Positions 6,923 to 14,400 of a stretch of DNA of 15,649 bases are shown here, in pieces (position 1 is the stretch's first letter; the number at the start of each line of letters is the position of its first letter). The position numbers and the translations under genes were made by a program. Origin of the DNA: CAZTBB01 sp964611755 (lineage in GTDB: Bacteria; Pseudomonadota; Alphaproteobacteria; Micavibrionales; Micavibrionaceae); contig CAZTBB010000042.1 of NCBI GenBank assembly GCA_964611755.1, positions 1 through 15,649 on the forward strand, written 5' to 3'. The notes beneath the pieces were generated by a model that worked only from the letters and a program-made list of their open reading frames with translations, made no database searches and had not been told where the DNA came from.

Positions 6923-7738
6923 ATGTTTCACCGCATTAAATCTGAGGCCGAACTGGCGCAAGAACAGAGTGAAAATCAGCAGGCTCAAGATGCTGAAATC
7001 GAACAATCAGAACAAACAGAAGAACAGGAAACATCACAACCTTCTTCAGATTATCCAGAAGCACCACAAACAGAGGAAACCCAAGAAATGAACCAAGAGA
7101 CACCAGAAACAAACGAAACACAGGAAGAGCAGCCTCAGACATATACTGCCCCTGCCACGCCGCCTTATGCATCTTACGGTGCACCATCAAGCTTTGCGCA
7201 ACAAGCGCCCGAAAGCACCTCTGTTCAGGCCCCTGCCCCTTCAGGGTCAGAAACAACAGCCGAGCCGCGCAGATTGGTGATCGGCGCCGGCATTACAATG
7301 TCCGGTGAAATCGAAGCCTGTGATTACTTGATCGTTCAAGGAACCGTTGAGGCCGCCCTTAAGGGAGCATCTGTTTTAAACGTTGCCGAGACAGGCTCTT
7401 ACTTTGGAACAGTCGAAATTGATGAGGCAACAATTGCTGGCCGTTTTGAAGGTGACTTGACGGTAAATGGCCGCTTGAAAGTGACATCTACAGGCTCTAT
7501 CACAGGCTCTATCACATACAGAACACTTGAGGTCGAGGCAGGAGCCGCGATCGATGGAACCATGACACCGTTCACACAAATCGCGCCAAGAGCGGCGGCA
7601 CCATCTGCAAACAAAGCAAAGGCAGGCAAGTCCGCATCATCAATGGCAAAAGCGCAAGCCAAAGCGGCAACTTCACCGGCAGCAAATTCGGATGAAGGCG
7701 AGCTTTTCCAGAGCGTGAATGTTACTGCTGCTGAGTAA
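6923..7738 (+). CDS. Bactofilin with a long acidic N-terminal tail
   Basis: 271 residues. The bactofilin (DUF583) core spans about 116-214: RRLVIGAGITMSGEIEACDY followed by repeated strands with regularly spaced glycines (VQGTVEAAL, YFGTVEIDEA, AGRFEGDLTVNGRL, GSITGSITYR). This folds into a right-handed beta-helix that self-assembles into membrane-associated filaments; family members position cell-wall, stalk or polarity factors. Residues 1-115 are an unusually long disordered tail, first rich in Gln, Glu and Thr, then in Pro, Ala and Ser. Residues 215-271 are an Ala/Lys-rich tail ending in an acidic stretch. GAAGAGGT lies about 11 nt before the ATG. The next gene starts 19 nt downstream with its own ribosome binding site, so the two are probably co-transcribed. 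No M23 peptidase gene, the frequent bactofilin partner, is adjacent. Confidence 0.92.
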   Translation: MFHRIKSEAELAQEQSENQQAQDAEIEQSEQTEEQETSQPSSDYPEAPQTEETQEMNQETPETNETQEEQPQTYTAPATPPYASYGAPSSFAQQAPESTSVQAPAPSGSETTAEPRRLVIGAGITMSGEIEACDYLIVQGTVEAALKGASVLNVAETGSYFGTVEIDEATIAGRFEGDLTVNGRLKVTSTGSITGSITYRTLEVEAGAAIDGTMTPFTQIAPRAAAPSANKAKAGKSASSMAKAQAKAATSPAANSDEGELFQSVNVTAAE

Positions 7739-7757
7739 GCCAATTTAAAGGGCATTT

Positions 7758-8339
7758 ATGGCCATCCATATTACGAAGATTACCTCCAATGATTTGAGCC
7801 AGGAAACCACTTCTGGCTCAAAGCTATTGCGCCATGCGCGCTCTACTCTGTTTGGGGTATTAACGCTTGTCACTATTTTGGGAGTATGGAGCGCACAATC
7901 TTATTGGAACCCGGACATAAGAGGCGCGACAAAACCTGCTCACGCCTCTGTATCGGCGGCATCATTGGTTCAAACCCTGAATACCGAAAAAGCAAAAGAG
8001 CTGTATCATGATTGGCGACGCAACAACATGCGTGCTCTTGTTGCTGCCAAGCCGGAAAAGATGAAACAACTGACCGGCACAGATGCTCTGAAAATTATGG
8101 GTGAGCCAGAGCTTATTAGAAAAGACGGCACGACACAAAGCTGGCAATACAGAACGCAAAATTGTGTGATTGATTTGTTTTGGGTGAATGGTGCATCGGA
8201 TGTATCACAGATTCCCGTCTACCATTACGAAATTCGCAGCAGAGGCGATTTAAAGGCAAAGCCCAAACGTTGTATTGCCGATATCATCGACACCAGAGCC
8301 GTCCTCAAAACGGCAAGCCTTCAGCCCAACGCGGATTAG
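7758..8339 (+). CDS. Single-pass membrane protein with conserved WQYR...C core
   Basis: 193 residues, function unknown. Residues 1-29 are polar with a basic end (LLRHARST). Residues about 30-48 form one hydrophobic helix (LFGVLTLVTILGVWS), so the rest is probably periplasmic. The conserved-looking core is residues 104-142: LTGTDALKIMGEPELIRKDG, then SWQYRTQNCVIDLFWV. Leu-x-Gly near the front, GEP, WQYR and C-x-IDLF form a pattern I have seen in alphaproteobacterial hypothetical proteins, reminiscent of the short BamE/SmpA-like fold, although the assignment is not proven. A second cysteine in KRCIAD could form a disulfide with the first. AAAGGG lies 8-9 nt before the ATG. Operon position behind the bactofilin suggests a linked envelope role. 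It converges with the next gene, leaving only 9 bp between them. Confidence 0.8.
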   Translation: MAIHITKITSNDLSQETTSGSKLLRHARSTLFGVLTLVTILGVWSAQSYWNPDIRGATKPAHASVSAASLVQTLNTEKAKELYHDWRRNNMRALVAAKPEKMKQLTGTDALKIMGEPELIRKDGTTQSWQYRTQNCVIDLFWVNGASDVSQIPVYHYEIRSRGDLKAKPKRCIADIIDTRAVLKTASLQPNAD

Positions 8340-8348
8340 TCACGCGCC

Positions 8349-9095
8349 TTACTCATCATCCTCAAATTCAAAGGATGTTGAGTTATCCGCAACCTCTGAA
8401 GGTTCAATCTTGTTCATTTTGGATTGATCTATTGCCTTACTTTCCATCAAGGCCTGCTTTTCCTCATCGGCAAGCTCCAGTGCCTCAGCACATTTCAAAA
8501 CACGATTCATTAATTTTTCTAATTTTTCCTCGGTTAAAAGCGGATTGGATAAATCAATACGCAGCAAAGCCTTGCCCTCCCGGACAATAAAAATACCATC
8601 GCTATTTTTGATTCTAAACAAGCCAAGAATGGATGTAAGGCGGTGATCATCAAAATATTGTTTTGCGTGTTTAATCTCATTCAATTGAGCAAAATACACT
8701 TTTTTGTTCCAGTCTTCATGATCGGGCGTCCAACTCTCCTCGAATTGCTGTGTTTTTACCAGATCAGTGAAAAAATTACTCGCGATAGCCCCCTCAAACA
8801 ATAATTGGCTTTTGAGCATCACCTCACAGGCAGTTCTTTTTTGGCCTGATCGCGCTTCGGGGTGCTGATGCTCTGCGGCAAAGAATGATATGTCATAGCC
8901 GTTGACATTGCCCTCCATGGCCGGCGGGGCAAAAAGCCCATCGACATTATACTCAAACTTGTTCTTAGCCGCGAAGCTCTTCCATACTTTACGCTGGCGG
9001 AACAAAATCACATAGGTCCAAATAGAGAAGCCGATCAATACAACGGAAATGAGTATCCAAAGAAAAATCCAAAAAGACAATGTGGCCCCACTCAT
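8349..9095 (-). CDS. Membrane-anchored protein of unknown function
   Basis: 248 residues, family not recognised. Residues 6-31 are one long hydrophobic helix (FWIFLWILISVVLIGFSIW) followed by basic FRQRKVWKSF, which predicts an N-out/C-in or signal-anchor protein with a large soluble part. After the anchor, KNKFEYNVDGLFAPPAMEGN and VNGYDISFFAAEH suggest a beta-rich domain of the kind seen in proteins that begin with a helix and then a G-x-x-x-G-y/r strand pair. The C-terminal 60 residues are charged and helical, ending in the acidic FEFEDDE. A well-spaced promoter is present upstream (9123-9151) but there is no clear ribosome binding site before the ATG. It is transcribed toward the bactofilin unit and appears to be a single gene. 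Confidence 0.75.
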   Translation of the reverse strand: MSGATLSFWIFLWILISVVLIGFSIWTYVILFRQRKVWKSFAAKNKFEYNVDGLFAPPAMEGNVNGYDISFFAAEHQHPEARSGQKRTACEVMLKSQLLFEGAIASNFFTDLVKTQQFEESWTPDHEDWNKKVYFAQLNEIKHAKQYFDDHRLTSILGLFRIKNSDGIFIVREGKALLRIDLSNPLLTEEKLEKLMNRVLKCAEALELADEEKQALMESKAIDQSKMNKIEPSEVADNSTSFEFEDDE

Positions 9096-9122
9096 ACAAA
9101 AAAGGTTTTATCGTTAACACCC

Positions 9123-9151
9123 ATTGTACCTTGGCGAGCAATATTCAACAA
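9123..9151 (-). promoter_or_regulatory. Sigma-70-like promoter of the 8349-9095 gene
   Basis: On the minus strand TTGTTG (9151-9146) and TACAAT (9128-9123) are separated by exactly 17 bases. Transcription would start near 9116, some 20 nt before the ATG at 9095. Confidence 0.6.
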
Positions 9152-9229
9152 CGCGGAATTTATATTGTTTATATTGGATTCCCAAGCGATAAAGGCTGCA
9201 GACCACTCTCAACGAAGGCACATGAGATC

Positions 9230-9249
9230 AAAAGCGCAGATCCGCTTTT
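9230..9249 (-). terminator. Candidate intrinsic terminator of the lipoprotein gene
   Basis: AAAAGCG (9230-9236) and CGCTTTT (9243-9249) form a 7-bp stem around a 6-nt loop, directly after the lipoprotein stop codon. On the minus strand the stem ends in four T. The GC core is only three pairs, so it is weak. Confidence 0.4.
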
Positions 9250-9537
9250 TTACTTCATCATTTTCTTATTGAATATTTCTTCTGCCTGCATGCGCGTTGG
9301 CTTCAAAACGCGCTTCACGCTGTGCATACCGTCCTGAACAGGCGCTGCCTGCGCAGGCTCGACCTGCACACCTTTAGCAGGCATCATCTTGGCCAAAACA
9401 TATACATAGGTGCTTCCTGCTGTTCTTTTATTGCCATAGGGGGCAATATCATCGGAAAGTTTAACCTCCCACCCCTCACCACAAGCGGTGAGCAAGAAAG
9501 GAATTGCAAGCAAAGACAGTAATTGTAATTTTTTCAT
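9250..9537 (-). CDS. Small lipoprotein
   Basis: 95 residues. The N-terminus is a classic lipoprotein signal: basic KK, hydrophobic core LQLLSLLAIPFLL, then the lipobox LTAC with Cys19 as the lipidated residue. The mature part of 77 residues begins CGEGWEVKLSDD, continues through a proline/alanine-rich stretch (KGVQVEPAQAAPVQDGMHSV), and ends in a basic helix. The residues after the cysteine are Gly-Glu, with no Asp at +2, so transport to the outer membrane would be expected under the usual Lol rule. No family recognised. The leader contains two inverted repeats (9565-9601). It lies on the same strand as rpmJ but the strong rpmJ terminator separates them. Confidence 0.8.
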   Translation of the reverse strand: MKKLQLLSLLAIPFLLTACGEGWEVKLSDDIAPYGNKRTAGSTYVYVLAKMMPAKGVQVEPAQAAPVQDGMHSVKRVLKPTRMQAEEIFNKKMMK

Positions 9538-9564
9538 GGTGATATTCCCATTATGATAAACGAC

Positions 9565-9601
9565 GATCTGAACAGATCAGTAAACATTCGAACAAACGAA
9601 T
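9565..9601. repeat. Two adjacent inverted repeats in the lipoprotein leader
   Basis: GATCTG-AA-CAGATC (9565-9578) is followed by ATTCG-AACAAA-CGAAT (9586-9601). They lie about 28-64 bp upstream of the lipoprotein start codon on the minus strand, where a promoter or leader RNA would be. They could be operator half-sites or RNA hairpins; neither is proven. Confidence 0.45.
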
Positions 9602-9713
9602 CTGATCTCATTATAAAATGGGATTTTCAATCATGGCAAGAGAGCGAGCGCAATCATAAGAGATACCCACAGGTCTATACACAAGACCGCCCTAAAAAAA
9701 GAGGGGCGGAATC

Positions 9714-9740
9714 AAAAAAGCACGCTCTTAAAAGCGTGCT
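9714..9740 (-). terminator. Intrinsic terminator of rpmJ
   Basis: On the minus strand AGCACGCT, a 6-nt loop, AGCGTGCT and a run of six T form a textbook rho-independent terminator (stem arms 9719-9726 and 9733-9740, 8 perfect pairs). It starts 31 nt after the rpmJ stop codon. Confidence 0.9.
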
Positions 9741-9770
9741 CATTCAATAATAAAAAGTCAAAAGAGGGAA

Positions 9771-9896
9771 TTAGCCCTGACGTGCCTTCATACGTGGGTT
9801 TTTCTTATTAATCACGTATGTGCGGCCACGACGACGAATAACGCGGCAGTTTCTGTCTCTTTTTTTCAATGTTTTCAGTGAATTTGCAACTTTCAT
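9771..9896 (-). CDS. rpmJ: 50S ribosomal protein L36
   Basis: 41 residues beginning MKVANSLKTLKKRDRNCRV and ending KNPRMKARQG. This is the alphaproteobacterial L36 form with the RRRGRTYVIN core. It binds 23S rRNA in the large subunit. Only one cysteine is present, so the zinc-ribbon ligands of the C+ type are missing; this zinc-independent C- type is normal for the group. It is a single-gene unit with its own promoter at 9937-9966 and a strong terminator at 9714-9740, as is common for rpmJ outside the spc operon. It falls below usual ORF length cut-offs and is easily overlooked. Confidence 0.97.
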   Translation of the reverse strand: MKVANSLKTLKKRDRNCRVIRRRGRTYVINKKNPRMKARQG

Positions 9897-9936
9897 TGTT
9901 CCAACTTTCTACTCATAAATTCCTAAGTGAAAGCGG

Positions 9937-9966
9937 ACAATACAAGGGTTATGAACGGATTGTCAA
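9937..9966 (-). promoter_or_regulatory. Sigma-70 promoter of rpmJ
   Basis: On the minus strand a perfect TTGACA (9966-9961) and TATTGT (9942-9937) are spaced by 18 bases. The start would be near 9930, about 34 nt before the rpmJ ATG at 9896. Confidence 0.75.
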
Positions 9967-10140
9967 GTTTGAAATGTAAAAAAAACAAAACCATTAAAGC
10001 CCACTCCCTCCGCCCAACAAGGGACAACCTACCTTCAAAAACTACTAATAGCATAAATCCTTTCGCACTCTTGATTAACCCTTTGATAAGACATAGCCTG
10101 TAGAAGTAAATTTTGATTCTTTTTTCAAAGGCAGTGCGCT

Positions 10141-11361
10141 TTGCTCGATCAGGACACCAATCAGAAAACCTTTAAAATCGGCGACACCATCATGAAACAG
10201 GGTGAGCCGGGGAATTTTGCGTATATTATCGAAGAAGGCCGCGTTGAAATTTTGGTTGAAAAACCCGATGGAACCGAGCAAAGCGTTGGCACACGCGGCT
10301 CCGGCACTATGATTGGTGAAATGGCCATTATTGACAATGCCCCGCGCACAGCCACTGTCAGAGCCCTGGAAGACTGTAAAATGCTGGAGATCAGCGCCAC
10401 GGATTTTGCCCGCCGCCTGGAGGCCGCCGATCCGATCTTGCGCATGACCGCGCAAGTTATTTTAACCCGCTACCGCGATATGTTGGCGCGTGCAGACATT
10501 ATTGGTGATGTCAAAAGCTGGCCCCCGCCGGAGGCTGTCGAGCTTACTTATGCAGAAAAAGCCCAAGCAATTCAAACCATTAAGATGTCGAATGATTTCA
10601 AAGCGGCCATCGATAATGGCGAAATTTATCTGCATTACCAGCCGATTATTAACCTGTGCACGGGTGAAGTGGCCGGGTTTGAGGCATTAATGCGCTGGGA
10701 ACACCCGGAAAAAGGGTTTATTTCACCGGATTTGTTCATTCCAATGGCTGAGGATAACGGATTGATTGTCGAGGCCACCAAATGGGCTCTGAAAGAGTCC
10801 TGCTCCGCACTGAAGCGTATTGAAATGGCCTGCGGCAAAGATGGCGAGCTGTTTATGAGCGTTAACTTTTCCAGCAGTGACTTCGCCGCCGACAACTTTG
10901 TGGAAACCACGCATGAAATCATGCATGAAACAGGTGTAAAACCGGAGCAAATCCACATTGAAATCACGGAACGTCTCCTGATGGATCAACCTGAAACAGC
11001 CAAAGAGCGCCTGAAAACCTGTCAGGATGCCGGAATCAGTATTGCTATTGATGATTTTGGTACAGGTTACTCGTCCCTGAGCTATTTACACTATTTCCCT
11101 ATTGATACACTAAAAATTGACCGCAGCTTTGTTCAGGACATGATGAAAAAAGAAAGCAGCATGGCCTTGATCAAATCGATTGTATCCTTGGCCAAGAATA
11201 TGAAGATGAAAGTCATCGCAGAAGGCGCTGAAACTATTGAAGAGGCAAGGCTTTTGAAAGAATTGGACTGTGATTTGTGTCAGGGATATTTCTTTGCCCG
11301 CCCGGCGATTGAAAAGGACACGACAAAAATCGTTCAAAACTGGAAAAAATCTGATCTCTAG
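10141..11361 (+). CDS. Cyclic-nucleotide-binding domain fused to an EAL phosphodiesterase
   Basis: 406 residues, cytosolic, no membrane segment. Residues 8-118 are a cyclic-nucleotide-binding domain of the CRP/PKA type: FKIGDTIMKQGEPGNFAYII, then a phosphate-binding cassette with Gly59-Glu60 and Arg69-Thr70 (GEMAIIDNAPRTATV), so the ligand pocket looks intact. Residues 150-400 are an EAL domain that hydrolyses cyclic di-GMP to pGpG. The expected catalytic and metal residues are present: Glu181 in EALMRW, Asn242, Glu274 in EITERLL, Asp304-Asp305 in DDFGTGYSS, Lys325, Glu361 and Gln381. Activity is therefore predicted, probably gated by nucleotide binding. The start is TTG at 10141: an in-frame TGA lies 8 codons upstream, and the first ATG (residue 18) would cut into the binding domain. 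AAAGG lies about 10 nt before the TTG. TTGATT-17-TAGCCT at 10071-10099 is a weak promoter candidate. The adhesin gene follows after 124 nt on the same strand. Confidence 0.93.
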   Translation: MLDQDTNQKTFKIGDTIMKQGEPGNFAYIIEEGRVEILVEKPDGTEQSVGTRGSGTMIGEMAIIDNAPRTATVRALEDCKMLEISATDFARRLEAADPILRMTAQVILTRYRDMLARADIIGDVKSWPPPEAVELTYAEKAQAIQTIKMSNDFKAAIDNGEIYLHYQPIINLCTGEVAGFEALMRWEHPEKGFISPDLFIPMAEDNGLIVEATKWALKESCSALKRIEMACGKDGELFMSVNFSSSDFAADNFVETTHEIMHETGVKPEQIHIEITERLLMDQPETAKERLKTCQDAGISIAIDDFGTGYSSLSYLHYFPIDTLKIDRSFVQDMMKKESSMALIKSIVSLAKNMKMKVIAEGAETIEEARLLKELDCDLCQGYFFARPAIEKDTTKIVQNWKKSDL

Positions 11362-11393
11362 GGCCGCCGGCAAACCCGCTAAAATTCATTATA

Positions 11394-11430
11394 AACTTTA
11401 CCTGCAATTAATAAGTTTCCTGCATACTAT
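11394..11430. repeat. Two imperfect direct repeats upstream of the giant adhesin gene
   Basis: AACTTTACCTGCAATTAAT (11394-11412) is followed immediately by AAGTTTCCTGCATACTAT (11413-11430). The shared CCTGCA cores start at 11401 and 11419, 18 bp apart. A further AAAGTT at 11432-11437 is inverted relative to AACTTT. They lie in the only intergenic region before the adhesin and may be binding sites for a regulator. Confidence 0.4.
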
Positions 11431-11485
11431 TAAAGTTGGGATAATTTTAGTGTAAAATATTTATAAAATAAGGGGCTTCAAGGGG

Positions 11486-14400
11486 ATGGCACGTTTTTCA
11501 GGGGACAATTCAGGGTCCGAAACACATTCAGATAATATTATTCAGATTGCTGACGGCCAGACTGAGGTTGGTGTTGCCAGCGATAGCTATATCCGCGATG
11601 CCGATTTTTCCCGCGAAGGTATGGATCTTGTTATCGAAGGGCCGGATGGCACCGTTATAGTCGAAGATTATTTTGCGTCGATCCCACAGCCAAATATCGT
11701 ATCCCCCAATGGCTTAACACTTACGCCCAATCTTGTTGAATCATTCACGGAAAGCCCAATGCAATTTGCCAATGCCGGCCTTGCTGCCACGGATATATCG
11801 CCTGTTGGCGCAGTCCAAGAGCTATCAGGCGAAGCAACGGTTACACGCCTTGATGGTACAGTCGAGCCCGTATCGATTGGCACGCCGATCTTCCAAGGCG
11901 ATATTGTTGAAACCAACGACGAAGGTGCCGTGAACATTATGTTCATCGACGAAACCTCTTTTGCTATCTCGGAAGATGCACGTCTCGCTATTGATGAATA
12001 CATCTTTGATCCTGCAACCCAAGCAGGAACAACGAACTTCTCAGTTCTAAAAGGCGTTTTTGTTTTTACATCCGGTCTTATCGGCCGTGAAGATCCCGAT
12101 GATGTTACGATCGAAACCCCCGTGGGATCGATTGGTATTCGCGGAACCATTATTATGGGTGATGTTGTGCGCGGTGAAATCACTGTAGCCGAGGGCGCTA
12201 TTGTATTGACCGACTTTAATGGAAACCAAATGACATTAGCCGGCCAGTTTGAAACGGCGCAGTTTGATATTAGCGGTGCAGGGAATGGCATTCAGAATCT
12301 TGGCTTGCTCTCACCTGCGGATGTTGCGGCGAAGTTTGTATCCGTTTCAAATGTTGCGGGCGGGCTGTTTTCCTCATTCAACGATTTAGGCGCCGGCAAT
12401 CAAGGCGGTGATAATACGGGCCAAGGCGGCGAGCCTCAGGGCGGTGAAGCCGGGCAAGGGCCGGATGGCGAAAACGCAGATGGGCAAGGGCCGGATGGGC
12501 AAGGGCCGGATGGTCAAGGGCCGGATGGGCAAGGGCCGGATGGGCAAGGGCCGGATGGGCAAGGGCCGGAGGGAGAAAACGCAGATGGTCAAGGACCAGA
12601 TGGAGGGCCTGACGGGCAAGGGCCGGATGGTCAAGGGCCGGATGGAGGGCCTGATGGAGGGCCTGACGGGCAAGGCCCTGATGGACCAACCGCAGACGGC
12701 ACCCCTGTTGAAGGCAGCCAGCCACCAGCAGGCGAGCCATTGCCCCCTCCTCCTCCGGGAACTCCAACAGGGACAAATGCAGGCCCCACAGCACCAACAG
12801 GCAGCACAGGAGGCACAGATGGATCAGCAGGCCCTGCGCCTGCGCCAACAGGGACAAATACAGCGCCACCGCCGCCGCCAACGACACTAAACCAACCACC
12901 GCCACCACCACCGGGTGTTATTCAAGACTTAGCCGATCAGGCAGATGGCTCAACAGGGCCTATAGCTCCATCGGATAGACCGCAGGCCTTTTTAACAGTG
13001 GGTGAGGAAGTTGCTAACACAACATTAGTCGGCTCTATTTTTGCGAGTGCTCCAGTTTTGGCGCCGGGCACAAGTTTTGCCATTGCCGATGGAAACACAG
13101 ATGGCATTTTTGCTATTTCCTCGGTTGGAAATATCCGCATTATTGATAATACAAATTTGGATTTTGAGGGCACCAGCCAATATGTTTTGACCGTTCAACA
13201 GCTCAATGTTGATGGGGATGTCGTCGAAACCGGGACGGTTACTGTTGATATCACAGATTTTGGGCCGACCTATTCTCAATCAGGCGCCTATAACATTGAT
13301 GAAAACCAGACCAGCGGGACAATCGTGACTGATTTCTCAACTGAAATTACTGCCGAAAGCGGCACTACCATTTCGGGATACGCTATTAGCGGCGGCACTG
13401 GCATGAGCTACTTTGATATTGATGCGGCCGGAAAAATTACGCTTAATTCTACGGGGTCTGCGAATGTTGATTTCGAGACAGCCACCAGCCACACATTAAC
13501 GATAGATGTCACCGATGACACTGGCGAGGTTTTATCACAAACAATTACTATTGATATTGGTGACAAAAGCCCGATCATCACGCAATCCACGGGGTTAGTC
13601 GTAGATGAAAATAAAAATGATACGACTTTTATTGCTGATATTTCCGGTGACGTCACCCATGATGGTGGCTCGTCCATCTCAAATTATGCCATTATCGGGG
13701 GCACAGGAAACGGGCTCTTCGCCATTGATTCTTTCGGTAAAATATCGGTAAACGGTAATAATAATTTTGATTTCGAAACCACGACAGACTACACGCTGGA
13801 TATCGCATTCACCGATGATCTCGGTGAAACCACAACGGCGACCTACACAATTAACGTCGCTGACATTGATAGCACGCCTGATACAACTCCAAGCTTCGGT
13901 GATTTAGGCTCTACCATGCCATTCCAGTATCTTGCCAGCACCAACCCTAGTATTCTGGGTATTGATAATCAGACTGATATCAACACATCATCCAACATTG
14001 AAGTTTCAATCGATGGGGGGGCATATACTGCGGGCCTTACAGGCATTAGTGATGGCCAGACATTACAGCTGCGCATGCGCGCACCGGGGCTCGGGAACAC
14101 CGAGGGTGAGATACAATTCCTCGATCAATCCGGCAATCTTGAATATTCCGAGACGGTCACAATCCAGAGCAGTGCGTCGCGCCTGCCTGATTTGCGTCTT
14201 GATCAACCCAATAACACTATCTTGCACATCACAGATGACATCGCCAAAGGCTTTGGTGATGGGTTTGCGGCTGTGGGTGATTTAAACGGCGACGGGTTTG
14301 ATGATTTACTGATTGGCCGTTCTTTGGACAATTTGTATTTCCAGCTTAATGGTCAGGCAACCAGTAATTCAGACTTTAATGTCCCGACCGGCCCTGGAAA

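Noticed and set aside
9080..9337. An 85-codon plus-strand frame overlapping the starts and ends of two minus-strand genes
   Set aside because: It spans the promoter of the 8349-9095 gene and the 3' end of the lipoprotein, with no ribosome binding site or motif.
9553..9750. A 65-codon plus-strand frame between the lipoprotein and rpmJ
   Set aside because: No ribosome binding site; its start lies among inverted repeats of the lipoprotein leader and its end runs through the rpmJ terminator hairpin.
11668..12291. A 207-residue minus-strand frame opposite the FecR-like domain
   Set aside because: Composition is Ser/Pro/Thr-rich without any recognisable motif, and the plus strand carries a clear FecR-like domain in a 1388-codon frame.
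12378..12911. A 177-residue minus-strand frame and a 160-residue plus-strand frame (12408-12890) rich in HPAL or KGRMG repeats
   Set aside because: Both are by-products of the GC-rich DGQGP minisatellite, which has few stops in any frame. They lie inside the continuous adhesin frame and show only low-complexity sequence.
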